A stretch of DNA of 64,000 bases from Phymorhynchus buccinoides (Eukaryota; Mollusca; Gastropoda; Neogastropoda; Raphitomidae), in NCBI GenBank assembly GCA_017654935.2, contig CM065710.1:15806371-15870370 (forward strand), given 5' to 3'. The notes beneath the pieces were generated by a model. It made no database searches, was not told where the DNA came from, and was given only the letters and a program-made list of their open reading frames with translations. Positions 47,276 to 58,589 of this stretch are shown here, piece by piece (position 1 is the stretch's first letter; the number at the start of each line of letters is the position of its first letter). Both the position numbers and the translations under genes were made by a program.

Positions 47276-47781
47276 AGCCAATCATATTGGCAGTTTCTTC
47301 CCAAAAAAATGTTATTGAACTTTTTTTCCCTCATTTTACAAATATCATTGAATATACACACGCACACAACAACAGAAATATAAGCGAACTACCGACAACA
47401 ACAACAACAACAACAAATGAAAAGGGATTGAAATCGTGTACGCAAACATGAATAAGCCGAAATATTGATAAGCCAGGGGTTACAAGCCCAGTACTACAAA
47501 GATAACAGCAAAAAAGGGCAATTTGAAATCAGTAAAGCCTAATCCAAATTGAAAACGAAACACCATTTTTAAAGAGCAGACTCAATTTGAAGTTGGGGAC
47601 ACTTGTACGTGGGTCACAGCTACCCAGAAAAAACCACAAGGGACTTAATTGTGGTGGGTCAGTCTGATAACTTTATTGGCTTGCAAGCGCACGGACGCAT
47701 ACAGGCATATAATATACACAAGCACAAGTATGCATGCGTGGTCTTGGGGTTATACAAAAACGACAATGTAACACACCACAA

Positions 47782-48349
47782 TACAGACAAACCTCTATTT
47801 TAAGACTTCCAAAATGTCCGGAAAAATCGCTCGTAAATTGGAGGGGTCGTATGACGGAGGTTTTCACTGGCAGCCGTAGAAAGAAAAAGTTCAGCACAGT
47901 TCATACTCTCTTATGCATGCACACATACAATGACATATTAAAACTGGATTTGGGTCTTTCCAACTACATAGGATTGTGCAATCGATGTATTACAGTTTCA
48001 CTTCGCCGACTTCTGTTAATCACCTCCACTCTCGTCCAAAGTCAGTGGTTTTCTTTTTCAAAGTCAGTGGTTTTTGTGCTTTTCCTACGCTTTCCGCCAT
48101 CTTTTCTACAACAAGGGAAGTGACTCTGCCTTCAGGCCCTTGACCGTGGTTGTTTCCCTTTGCTCGAAGTCTATGCAGACGACAACAACGGTCGTAAAAA
48201 CCAACAAAATGGCGGTCGTAAGTCGCGTTTTAGAGGAAGTCGTTTATGAGAGGTTGTTTACATAGTAAAATGCATCCGTGCCAACAAATCCGGTCTCAAA
48301 TGAGAGGTGGTCGCTTAACAGAGGGTCGTAAAGTAGGGGTTTGTCTGTA
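47782..48349. mobile_element. pogo-like element Pg2, copy 2 (568 bp)
   Basis: TA-bounded, CAGACAAACCTCTATTTTAA to GTAGGGGTTTGTCTG. Inverse of 6866-7433 and of equal length. The long open frame of copy 1 is interrupted here by a change near 48120. Confidence 0.78.
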
Positions 48350-48437
48350 TACTGTATTTGAATATAATGCTTTACGAAACGCTGTACCTCAAACGAGAGA
48401 GAGAGAATGAACATTACAGTGTCGCAAAGTGCTTAGA

Positions 48438-49159
48438 AGTACCCAGACCTGTTTACCCTTATAATGAACCTGGAATTTGCCACAGAAAACCCCGGAATTT
48501 GAGAAAGATTCACATTGCAATGTCGCTTATGCCGCCATGCGAAATTTTGAAGTCCACGTTGCAGTACTTGCAGTGTGCATGCTCGTCTCCCAAATGCAAA
48601 CTTGTTATTCTTGGCACTTTCAAACACTTTTGAGAGAAAACTTCTGCTTCACTTTTGGCCGTTTCACCCTATCACTGCTGTCGTTTGTCGAAGATTTCTG
48701 GCACTTGCCGCCTGCGGTTGACCAGGGACGGTATTCACGTTGAGATAGCATGAGACTTAGCATGATGCTAACTTAGAAGCTCTTCCAATGTCCTATAGGA
48801 TTTAATAGGACTTTTGGAAGAGCTTCTAAGTTAGCATCATGCTAAGTCTCATGCTATCTCGACATGAATACCGTCCCTGCCTGACGACATGTTTGGTGCA
48901 AAACTACAATCTCTGCCAACAAGAAATACTATCATTGGTTGAGGGGGGTCCACGGACCAATACAAAATCGCGTCTCAGAACTCCAAGGTTTCGGTCAACC
49001 CTTGCATCTTTTCATACAAACGGAAACAAATAATAGACGTTTTTTTCGAAATCCCAGGATTTTCAGCATTCACCCGGAATTTATTATTTTACCCAAATTT
49101 TTTGGCAAATTCCCGGGATAATTCCGGTAAAACCGGGAGGGTAAACAGGTCTGAGTACC
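48438..49159. mobile_element. hAT-like element with 6-bp duplication, copy 2
   Basis: Element 48444-49153: CAGACCTGTTTACCCTTATA at the left, GAGGGTAAACAGGTCTG at the right; inner arms GGAATTTGCC / GGCAAATTCCC. Flanked by AGTACC (48438-48443, 49154-49159). Contains H copy 4. No transposase frame recognised. It ends about 35 bp from the SQOR exon at 49195-49262. Confidence 0.75.
48723..48879. mobile_element. Harbinger-like foldback MITE H, copy 4
   Basis: 151 bp (48726-48876). Left flank CAG, right flank CTG (one change from a perfect duplication). The left arm has one variant (ACGTTGAG for ATGTCGAG). Nested in a hAT-like element. Confidence 0.85.
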
Positions 49160-49194
49160 GCAGTTAAGTTAAGAAGTGGGACTGCACAACTTAC

Positions 49195-49262
49195 TGTTCT
49201 TGGCAGCTTCCCCCCTTCCATCACAGCTTTCAAGTTGTCCTTCAGTATGCCACACTGGGCCG
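49195..49262 (-). CDS. SQOR: Sulfide:quinone oxidoreductase, internal exon of 68 bases
   Basis: Minus-strand exon between acceptor TTGTGTTTTCAG (49263 side) and donor ACA|GTAAGT (49194-49189). The first two bases complete a GCG codon with the last base of the exon at 54753-54936, giving V-A. It then encodes AQCGILKDNLKAVM and EGGKLPRT and ends in phase 0, matching the start of the exon at 41832-42010. Human SQOR has AAQSGIL at this position, followed by a variable linker of equal length before YDGYTSC. The exon is short and sits between a hAT-like element (ending 49159) and a Tc1-like foldback (from 49305), so it is closely flanked by insertions on both sides. No extra copies of this exon were seen. 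Confidence 0.92.
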
Positions 49263-49304
49263 CTGAAAACACAAGACACAAGACACACACACACATCACC
49301 AAAC

Positions 49305-49935
49305 TACACTAGCGACCAAAAGTTAAGGCCCAGAAAGACAATCATCTCCGAAAACTCACGAACTCAATAAAACGCACACCAGCTCATAACAAAACTGAAT
49401 TTATTCTTTTAACATTAAGTTCATTCCAAAAAATCATTAATCAGAACGAGTTCAGTCAACAAAATGCCCCTTTCAACAACTTCCCCCTCCTCTTGAAAAG
49501 TCACACTCAGAATCAATGCACTTTGGAACAGTCAGTACACATTACTGATTTTTTTGTTGCGCGGATGCCTTCCTCTCATGGTGCCACATCACCACACAAA
49601 ATTTGAAGCGATTCGGTTTTTCTTTTTTTTGTTTTTAAGCGGTTCGGGAGATATCCTTGGGACAGACAGAAAAAATCCACACAAAACCCACATTACTGCT
49701 GTTCCAAAGTGCATTGGTTCTGAATGTGTGACTTTTCAAGAGGAGGGGGAAGTTGTTGAAAGGGGCATTTTGTTGACTGAACTCGTTCTGATTAATGATT
49801 TTTTGGAATGAACTTAATGTTAAAAGAATAAATTCAGTTTTGTTATGAGCTGGGTGCGTTTTATTGAGTTCGTGAGTTTTCGGAGATGATTGTCTTTCTC
49901 AAGTTTCTGGGCCTTAACTTTTGGTCGCTAGTGTA
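49305..49935. mobile_element. Tc1/mariner-like foldback with about 245-bp arms
   Basis: TA, CACTAGCGACCAAAAGTTAA at 49307 and the inverse TTAACTTTTGGTCGCTAGTG then TA (49934-49935). The arms are close to identical over about 240 bp (AAGGCCCAGAAA... / ...TTTCTGGGCCTT). The loop contains an inverted D3 fragment (49554-49678). Non-coding. Starts 43 bp from the SQOR exon acceptor. Confidence 0.85.
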
Positions 49936-49974
49936 TTAACAGCTGTTTTCATGTTGCTTTATACTGTAGGTTTT

Positions 49975-50873
49975 CAACGATTTCACCGCCAATGTCGCAT
50001 TTTTGCACCACAATGATTTAACACCCATAAAACTCTCGAAATCAGGGTCTATTACTCAATAATATTCTGTTCCTAAATTTGGGTAGTAAGGATTGACCCT
50101 ATTCTAAATGTGTCACAGAGAAATCCCGCAATATTGCAGACAAAATCTTTTCTGTAGCCAAGTAAGTCTAACACATTCTACCCCATCCGTGCAGCCGCAT
50201 TTATCTTCCCTGGCCCAGCTGTGCAGAGAGCTCTGAGCATAACTTAAAATGTTTAGAAAAATTGCTATAACTTTGAAGCAATTTACTGTGCACTTTAAAA
50301 ATTTTAAGTGTTATTGTCAAATGCGTGTTTTAAAAGTTTAAAAACTTTCATGGTATTTGAAATGCGACATGTATTTTTAAAAATAACTTTTACATAAAAA
50401 AGTCATATAGAATAGGTTTGTTCTTTGTGTAATGATTGAAAGTAGAGCTTTGTAGGTGAAGTCGAAAGTAGAGCTTTCTACTTCACCTACAATACAATCG
50501 CTATTTTTGTCATTATAATTATCCTCAGCCCATTCAAACACGATTTTACGTGCTGTTTCATCACTCAGACATAATAGGTATCAACCCATTATCGAAAAAA
50601 ATCAGTAAAAATATGAGAAATTTGCTCCAAATTCGATCAAATCTAAGCATGACCGAGAAGGAAGTGTCTGTAAACAGGCTAAAGCTCCCAAAGTGAACAA
50701 TTTGAGGGTGAGAACCAAGCTAGATACTTCACTTTGAAGATAGGTTTGTATTACGAGTTAACTCGTAAACGGGCTGATATGATTGGCGTGAGTTTACGAG
50801 TATACTCATAAATGGGGTAGAATGAGTTAATGGAAATGTTTGGCTCAAAGATGGCTGGCGGTGAAAGGGTTAA
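49975..50873. mobile_element. piggyBac-like MITE P1, copy 11, with nested P3
   Basis: Left end ACGATTTCACCGCC (decayed), interior normal to AAGTCTAA; interrupted by P3 (50172-50826), resumes TGGAAATGTTTGGCTC and GGCGGTGAAAGGG then TTAA (50870-50873). Confidence 0.82.
50169..50830. mobile_element. TTAA-type element P3, nested in P1
   Basis: Termini CACATTCTACCCCAT (50172) and ATGGGGTAGAATGAG (ending 50826), right TTAA 50827-50830, left decayed to CTAA. 655 bp. Holds a short palindrome (GTAGGTGAAGT...ACTTCACCTAC, about 50450-50490) and TTACGAGTTAACTCGTAA near the right end. No transposase seen. Confidence 0.75.
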
Positions 50874-50888
50874 CGCTTATATGTCACT

Positions 50889-51135
50889 TTAACCTTTTCA
50901 CCGCCAAAGTCGCATTTTAGCACCACAGTGATTTAACACCTAATGCCACTAAAAGGCATCAAATTTGGGTCTATTATCCAAAGATCCTATTGTCTTAGTT
51001 TTGGGAAGTAAGGATAGACCTTATTTTATATATGTCACAGAACAATCCCCAATACTGCAGATGGATTTTGTTCTCTACCCAGGTAAAATTAATGGCAATT
51101 TTTGGCCGAAATATGGCTGGCGGTGAAAGGGTTAA
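50889..51135. mobile_element. piggyBac-like MITE P1, copy 12 (intact)
   Basis: TTAA 50889-50892 and 51132-51135, CCTTTTCACCGCC / GGCGGTGAAAGGG. 247 bp and uninterrupted; useful as the reference empty-site copy. Confidence 0.9.
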
Positions 51136-51369
51136 TTAACTGTCTTTGACACTTAATTTTACAGTCGCGATTTAACCTTATAAGGCTTCCAGGTTGTCGA
51201 CATCTTTATATTTCATAGACAATTTGGCTATAATAATTTTGACTGTGGTGAAGTTGTCTTTTTTGCAAATAAGCAGATTGGTACAAACTCTGTGTCTGTC
51301 ATTGTCTCTTCCTCTCTCATCTCAATTCAAGTGTCCCCTCTGCCATAAAGATCGTAATGTCAATGGCAA

Positions 51370-52139
51370 TTAAAACGATTCCTCCTTGGCAGAGGTGCTG
51401 GAAGTCAAATTCTTTCAGTGAGGCACGTGCCTTCTTTTCTAATGGCCACCTGAGTTTAGACCAAATCGTTTGCACGAAATTCCCACAATACAAGCCTTTT
51501 TATTCATTTATTTTTAATTTTATACAGTTTACCAAAAGGAGTTTCGCTCACAACAAAAGAAATAGCTCCAATTGTTTTTTTACTGCACTACAAAGAAGAA
51601 AAAGCTTCATCCACAATGAGTGGCCTCCACCCACCCCATCCAAAATGGCTTCTTTATCCGGCATCTCCGCCAAGGAGGAATCGCCGTTTTGATGGTTTGA
51701 TTTCTAGGAAACCAGAGCAAAGTGAGTGTTCCGATCCTTGAAAAGGCTGTCTTTCTGGTGATCTCGACGTGCTTCTTGCAAAAACTCATCTGTTAGGGTC
51801 CGCCATTTTTGAAGGGGTGGTGGGGAAGGGTGGGGGAGGGAACAGTTTCCTTTGTTATGAGCGATGCTCCTTTTGGCAAACTGTATAAAATAAAGGCTTG
51901 TATTGTGGAAATTCTCGTGCAAACGATTTGGCCTAATTAAAGCGACGCAGGCAGAAAAGAGAAGGCACATGCCTTGTCTTACACTGAAAAATTCTGACTT
52001 CCAGCACCTCTGCCAAGGAGGAATCGCCGATTTGACTTCTAGGAAACCAGAACAGAGTGTTGCAATCTCTGTAAAGGGGTTTTCCTACTGATCTCGACGT
52101 GTTTCTTACAAAAACGGATCCATCCGGGTGCCCCTTTAA
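51370..52139. mobile_element. TTAA-type foldback P5, two adjacent copies
   Basis: 51370-51800 and 51880-52139 each contain the GCTGGAAGTC / GACTTCCAGC and CCTCCTTGGC / GCCAAGGAGG blocks and ATCTCGACGTGTTTCTT. The right end reads CCGGGTGCCCCT then TTAA (52136-52139), the same TTAA that begins the next P1 copy. Left of 51370 (51136-51369) nothing is recognised. Confidence 0.65.
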
Positions 52140-52380
52140 CCCTTTCACCGCCAATGTCGCAGTTTTGCACCACAATGATTTAACACCCATGTCACTAAAA
52201 GGCATCAAATCAGGGCTGTTATCCAAAGACCCTATTGTCTTAATTTGGGGAGGCAAGGATAGGACTTACTTTATACATGTCACAGAGGAATTTCCAATAT
52301 TGCAGATGATTCTGTTTCTCTACCCCGGTAAGATTAATGGAAAACTTTTGCTGAAAAATGACTGGCGGCGAAAGGGTTCA
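52136..52380. mobile_element. piggyBac-like MITE P1, copy 13
   Basis: TTAACCCTTTCACCGCC at 52136; GGCGGCGAAAGGGTTCA at 52380 (right TTAA mutated to TTCA). Its left target site is shared with P5. Confidence 0.83.
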
Positions 52381-52424
52381 GCAAAGATGTTGGGATAAAA
52401 GTTGTTTTACAATGAACTCGACGA

Positions 52425-52622
52425 CGAAAATGGTGTTTTACGTCCTCTTGGTCTGAGTCAGACACATATGGGACATTTGTAAATACAAATATGGTGGGAA
52501 CAATACTGGAGGCAATGCCCGGAGGCAGTACGAAACCAGTAAAGTCCTGATTTTTTTTATTAATACAGATAGGTGTAGCGGTGACCACGCCTCGGTTAAA
52601 CCTCATCGGCTATGGCACCGCT
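52425..52622 (+). repeat. Dispersed repeat D2, copy 2
   Basis: GTTTTACGTCCTCTTGGTC, ACAAATATGGTGGGAACAAT, GCCCGGAGGCAGTACG, then GGTGTAGCGGTGACCACGCC and CTCGGTTAAACCTCATCGGC. Same block order as 59173-59456. Confidence 0.75.
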
Positions 52623-52914
52623 ACAAGTATTTGTTGCATTACAATGAACTCTCTCCCTATCTCTGTCTTTATCTCTCTTTTTTCTCTCCCTCTCCAGGGT
52701 TCGTACAGATTTTTCTTACCAAAATTCACAAACTTTCAAAGACCTTTTATCTTATTTTCAAAGACCTCTTACAACACGCAATGTCGCAATGCAACGGGCA
52801 TTTTCGACTCCTTTTCTACTTGATGACAATGGCTTCGATCACGATCACTCAGTTACATGCGTAGCCAAAAGACCACAATATAACGAAGGGAAGTAACTCG
52901 CGACAAATCGAGGA

Positions 52915-53059
52915 CGTCTGCTAGACTGTATAAAATAAAGGCTTGTATTGTGGACATTTTGTGCAAACGATTTGGCCTAAGTAAAGCGACTCAGGCAGCC
53001 ATTAGAAAAGAGAAGACACATGCCTTGTTTTTGACTGAAAAATTCTGATTTCCAGCACG
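52915..53059. mobile_element. P5 fragment, cut by a SINE
   Basis: ACTGTATAAAATAAAGGCTT, GTGCAAACGATTTGGCC and TTCCAGCAC match P5; the SINE begins directly afterwards. 52623-52914 holds no recognised feature. Confidence 0.65.
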
Positions 53060-53179
53060 GCGTACTGAGTGGCACAGTGGTAGCGCGTTCGCTTCGTGTC
53101 AAGTAAACCCGAGTTCGAACCTGGGTACAGGGGATTTTTTCCTCTCACTTTGCACTAGGCCTTACAGTCTGAACGTGGA

Positions 53180-53210
<31 letters not shown>

Positions 53211-53436
53211 CGTGTGCCCATGCACTTAGCATACGTTAAACCCAGTGGCAACGAAAAAGTTGTCATTTGGTCAAAATTTAACAACCCCCCCCCTCATCAG
53301 TCACACAAAAATCGCATGCAACAAAAATGAAAAAAAATGGGTGGCGCGCCTCTGGCTGCGACACGCTCTCCAGGTGGGAGCAACCCGAATTTCACAGACG
53401 CCTCTGTGACTATAAAGTATAAAGTACCTAATAATA
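53060..53436 (+). mobile_element. tRNA-derived SINE, copy 2
   Basis: A box TGGCACAGTGG (53070-53080) and B box GAGTTCGAACC (53111-53121) are intact. Body TCTTTCGGATGAGACGATAA, 3' part GTGGCGCGCCTCTGGC and ACTATAAAGTACCTAATAAT. The best-preserved SINE here. Inserted within P5. Confidence 0.85.
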
Positions 53437-53518
53437 GACGGAACTATATTGTCGAACTGCGGAGATCGGAAAATAAGCCAAATTAAATTGCTTCTTTATC
53501 AAAAAATTATATGACATC

Positions 53519-53585
53519 AAGGACTGGAGCAGTCTCCTAAAGCAATGATGTTGAGATAAAATGATGTGCTGCAAAGGACACTCTT
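53519..53585 (-). pseudogene. SQOR: Decayed partial copy of the SQOR exon 54753-54936
   Basis: In minus sense, TTTGCAGCACATC...GCTTTAGGAGACTGCTCC. It shares the GCTTTAGGAGAC variant with the real exon, unlike the four copies at 53981-54501, and is degenerate elsewhere. Confidence 0.75.
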
Positions 53586-53652
53586 TCTCTCTGTGTCTCT
53601 GAGCCTCTCTCTCTGTCTTTCTCTCTTTGTGTCTTTCTTCTCTCTGTGTCTT

Positions 53653-53684
<32 letters not shown>

Positions 53685-53980
53685 ATGATTTTCGTTTGTC
53701 TCTATTGTTGGCCTCCACGAATAGTAAGACGGTCAGAAATCTAGCCCTTTATATTTATTTATCAAGCGTTCAAAGCGCGGCAGATTGCTATAACCTGAAT
53801 GCTTATTTGTGCATGTACTGATGTTTATATGTATTTGCTATGTTCCCCCATTTCAATGGGGGCCTTGGCCTTATGGAATAAAATTTTTCATTTCATTTAA
53901 TTTAATTTCTCTCTCTCTCTCTCTCCCCCCTCTCTCTGTGAAGCTGTCTCTCCCTGACTGTCTCTGTCTCTTTTCTCACT
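53586..53980. repeat. CT microsatellite and a LINE-like 3' tail
   Basis: CT tracts at 53582-53690 and 53910-53980. 53845-53912 reads CAATGGGGGCCTTGGCC, TTATGGAATAAAATTTTTCA and TTTCATTTAATTT, a typical 3' end of a non-LTR retrotransposon. Confidence 0.7.
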
Positions 53981-54064
53981 CACGGCAGCAACAGTTCTAG
54001 AGGTGGGCAGACTGGAGCAGTCCCCCAGAGAAAAGACGTTGGGGTAGACCTTGTGCTACAATGC

Positions 54065-54104
<40 letters not shown>

Positions 54105-54190
54105 CTGACTGTCTACAGCAGTTCTAGAGCTGGGCAGACTGGAGCAGTCCCCCAGAGAAAAGACGTTGGGGTAGACCTTGTGCTATGATG

Positions 54191-54248
<58 letters not shown>

Positions 54249-54333
54249 GACTCTGTCTACAGCAGTTCTAGAGCTAGGCAGACTGGAGCAGTCCCCCAGA
54301 GAAAAGACGTTGGGGTAGACCTTGTGCTGCAAT

Positions 54334-54395
<62 letters not shown>

Positions 54396-54501
54396 CCCCC
54401 CCCCCCCCCAGACTCTGTCTACAGCAGTTCTAGAGCTGGGCAGACTGGAGCAGTCCCCCAGAGAAAAGACGTTGGGGTAGACCTTGTGCTGCAATGCATT
54501 C
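53981..54501 (-). pseudogene. SQOR: Four partial copies of the SQOR redox-cysteine exon in CT microsatellite
   Basis: Copies at about 53981-54065, 54106-54195, 54247-54335 and 54410-54501, separated by 30-70 bp of (CT)n. Each is about 75 bases encoding (H)[16 protein letters not shown] plus SRT, that is the segment around the GDC motif. All four share TTTTCTCTGGGGGAC where the functional exon has TTTGCTTTAGGAGAC, so they spread from one another. The copy nearest the 3' side (53981) keeps GCTGCC|GTGAGT, a plausible donor; the other three continue GCTGTAGACAG. Upstream bases read GCA(T)TGCAG|CACAAGG, acceptor-like after a purine tract. Confidence 0.92.
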
Positions 54502-54509
54502 TCTCTCTC

Positions 54510-54954
<445 letters not shown>

Positions 54955-55011
54955 TCATTAGGATTGATTCAGTATTTTAGGAGGTGTGGCATGAAGGAAA
55001 TCTTACCGTCA

Positions 55012-55351
55012 ACAACACACACAACTGTCAATTTGATGCATTTGCTCCAAGGGAAGTAAATCTGTGTGTACACCATACCTTGGTCACTTCTAAACTCGCT
55101 TTGCTCCCTTAGATCACAATTTTGCCTCTGACTTTGCTTTTGCAAATCGGTGTAGAGTTTTTCTTTATAAAGTCTATATATATATATAAAAAAAAGTCTG
55201 ATCTACCACTTCCCCATGTCTAATCCTGAAGTAAAAACTCGTAACCTTCTTTCGTTTCTCCTTTTGTTTATGTATGTTTCATTTGTGTGTGGCTGGAGTG
55301 ATTTGTGAGGTTTTTTAATAATTCAAAATCGTTGCGATGCGAACGAGTTAA
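55012..55351. mobile_element. TTAA-type element P2, copy 2
   Basis: Inverse of 2937-3343: GATGCATTTGCTCCAAGGG, ACCATACCTTGGTCACTTC, CATGTCTAATCCTGAAG and TTGCGATGCGAACGAG then TTAA (55348-55351). The left end is truncated. Immediately followed by P5 on the same TTAA. Confidence 0.7.
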
Positions 55352-55872
55352 AGGGGCACCCTGACGGATGAGTTTATGCAAGAAACACATCGAGATCACC
55401 AGGAAGACACCCTTTAAAGAGATCGCAACACTTACTTTGCTCTGGTTTCCTAGAAATCAAACCGTCAAATCGGCGATTCCTCCTTGGCGGAGGTGCTGGA
55501 AGTCAGATTATTTCAGTGAAATAATGGCCACCTGGGTCGCTTAGTCTAGACCAAAACACGAAATTTCCACAATACAAGCCTTTTTATGTACAGTTTACCC
55601 AAAAAAGTTTCGCTCTTCAACAAAGGAAATACCTCAATTTTTTTTTTACTGCACTACAAAGAAGAAAAAGCTTCAACCACTCGAGTGTCCTCCACCCACA
55701 CCATCCAAAATGGCTTTTCTCTCCGGCAACTCCGCCAAGGAGGAATCGCCATCTTCACGGCTTGATTTCTAGGAAACCAGAGCAAAGTGAGTGTTCCAAT
55801 CCTTGACGGCTGTTCTTCTGGTGATCTCAACGTGTTTCGTGCAAAAACTCAAACGTCAGGGTGTCCCTTTAA
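55348..55872. mobile_element. TTAA-type foldback P5, best-bounded copy
   Basis: TTAA, AGGGGCACCCTGACGGATGA at 55352; ACGTCAGGGTGTCCCT then TTAA (55869-55872). Inner inverted pairs as in the other P5 copies. 525 bp. No coding frame. Confidence 0.78.
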
Positions 55873-56570
55873 AAGCATTAGTTTAGAAAACAAACTGACC
55901 CATTCAATAATTACATTAACACATACATCATATAATAAAAAAGCAAGTGTGTGGCTGTCTGTCTGTCTGAAACACAAAACGGGCCTTATAACTCCACCGT
56001 TTTTCTACCGAATCGCTTCAAATTTGCTATGAGCCCTAACGGGGCGATGGCAACGGCAACCGAGGCGGCCGTGACATTTGCGCGGTTTGGCAAATGCGCG
56101 AAACGCGTATTCACCGGCCTCTCGGCGCCGTATCTCTGGTATTTCTGGGCGGATTGCCTTCGAATTTGGAAGGTAGATGACCAGGGACAGTGACTATCCG
56201 TGTACCAAGCGAAAGCGGAAGCGAATCGATTTAGAAACGTGCGCGATATACGCCGCTTAACTTTTTCACAAACCGCGGCGTAACCAGACCTGACAATGAC
56301 TTAAAATTTGGAATGGGCATGACCAGGGATAGTGACTATCTTGGTGCAAAATTTCAACAGCATGCATTCAGAAACGCGCGCGATATCAGCCAATTTACAT
56401 TTGCGCCGGCCGAAAACGGACGCAAAGTTCAACACTATACGGAGAAATAACTGCCCACCAGCGAGAAAACGGATGGACAGCACAGATTACTTTAGCGAGG
56501 ACTACCTTACCTACGCACAACATCGCGCTATTCTCCGCTATTGTCTTCCAACTAACATGAGCTTAACGCG
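55873..56570 (+). repeat. D3-like degenerate repeats with GC-rich core
   Basis: TACCGAATCGCTTCAAATTT at 56009 is shared with D3 (9043). ATGACCAGGGACAGTGACTA (56176) and ATGACCAGGGATAGTGACTA (56319) mark a roughly 143-bp repeat. A 125-codon plus frame (56332-56709) begins here; its part before 56575 looks less biased than its tail but has no known domain. Confidence 0.5.
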
Positions 56571-57055
56571 TGCAGGTGGGGACTCGTTGACTGAGGTTTG
56601 CGCGTGTGTGCGCATAGGGTGGAGGTGGAGAGTAGGGAGGCGGGGTGGGGATGGGTGGGTGTGGGGGGTCGGTGGGCGAGGTATGGTTGGGGTGGGGTGC
56701 GGTGGGTAGTAGAACGGGATGAGTGAAGAAGATGGAAGGAGGGAGAGAGACAAAAGTAATATTTCGCGGACCCGGCGAAACCAGTACTCAGCGTTACCAG
56801 TATGTGGCGTTACCAGTACTGTGCATTACCAGTACTAGGCGTTGCGCTAATGTGTGTAAAAAAAATATATATTATTTTTTTTTTTATTGAATCCAGGCAA
56901 TCCTGACCAACTACTAAAGCTAAACAAAAAACTTTTCAGGTCAGTCACTGACATTTTAATTAAGTATCAAAACTGGAATTCATTTGTAAGTTTTGAATTA
57001 CTGTAAACAGTTTACAGACACAGACAAAGTGACAGAGACACAGACAGACACACAG
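56571..57055. other. G-rich stretch, 15-bp tandem repeats and spacer
   Basis: A GGTGGGG-rich segment at 56630-56710; five imperfect copies of GCGTTACCAGTACT / GCATTACCAGTACT at 56775-56845; poly-A/T and unassigned sequence to 57055. Confidence 0.65.
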
Positions 57056-57253
57056 CAGGGCTTCCAGGGACCCCCATTTGGGGGTCTATGAAGTACTAAA
57101 CTTCTACAGGACTCTCTAAAAGGGATGCACTACAAAAAAGTTTGTTTAGCATTCGCAATGCCACTAGGACTCTATCCTGTCTCTAGGACCCTCTATACTG
57201 TAAGTGAAGGAGTCCCTGGGACCCCTTGTTTTGTGGGATGATTGGGAGCCCTG
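57056..57253. mobile_element. hAT-like MITE
   Basis: CAGGGCTTCCAGGGACCCCC at 57056, GGGACCCC...TGGGAGCCCTG ending at 57253. CAGGG-type ends suggest hAT; the 8-bp flanks are in CAGACA-rich sequence and a duplication could not be established. Confidence 0.6.
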
Positions 57254-57454
57254 CGCAGACAGACAGACAGACACGCAGACAGACAAGAGTAAGGGCATAA
57301 CAAGGACACTTCATTGTGCAAAGGTAAAGGTGCATCAGGAAATGTGCATCACTGATAAAGATTTAGCCGTTTGACCTTAGGGCCGTTTTATCCAGTTCAT
57401 GAGCTTCCCTACTTGTTTATATATCTATATAAACGTTGTTTCCTTTAATGTCAG

Positions 57455-57470
57455 AGAGAGAGAGAGAGGG

Positions 57471-57553
<83 letters not shown>

Positions 57554-57570
57554 GGGGGGGGGGGGGGGGT
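57455..57570. repeat. (GA)n microsatellite and poly-G
   Basis: GA tract 57455-57550 followed by a run of about 14 G. A loosely repeated 45-50 bp motif with ACACCTTTACTATAA follows at 57571-57720. Confidence 0.9.
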
Positions 57571-57825
57571 TGGGTTGGATCCATACCTTTACTATAACAA
57601 TACAGATGGGGGGTGTTGATCTACACCTTTACTATAAAGATAAAGCGGGGGGTGGAACTACAGCTTTGCTTTAATGAAAGAGAGGGGATGTTGGAAGTAC
57701 ACCTTTGCTATAATGACCAAGGGGAGGGGTAAAAAAAAAAAGAGACAATGATAGACAGACAGACAGACAAACAGATAAAGAGACAGACAGACAAAAAGTA
57801 AAACACACACGCACGCATGTATACT

Positions 57826-58416
<591 letters not shown>

Positions 58417-58589
58417 GGGAAAACAACACAGAACTAAAACGGTCCACGGCTGTTCCGTGTGTTGCGCTACAATTGTTATATAATTGCATGGATTAGAACT
58501 GCGAATAATCATTCAACAAAGATAATTAGCTGAAAAGGTTCATAACATAGAGCTTAATGTAAGGCAAGTGTGAAAATGCGGGGAGAGCC

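Noticed and set aside
53070..53145. A tRNA gene
   Set aside because: A and B boxes are present, but the sequence is not a foldable mature tRNA and continues into a repeated body found at 17946; it is a SINE head.
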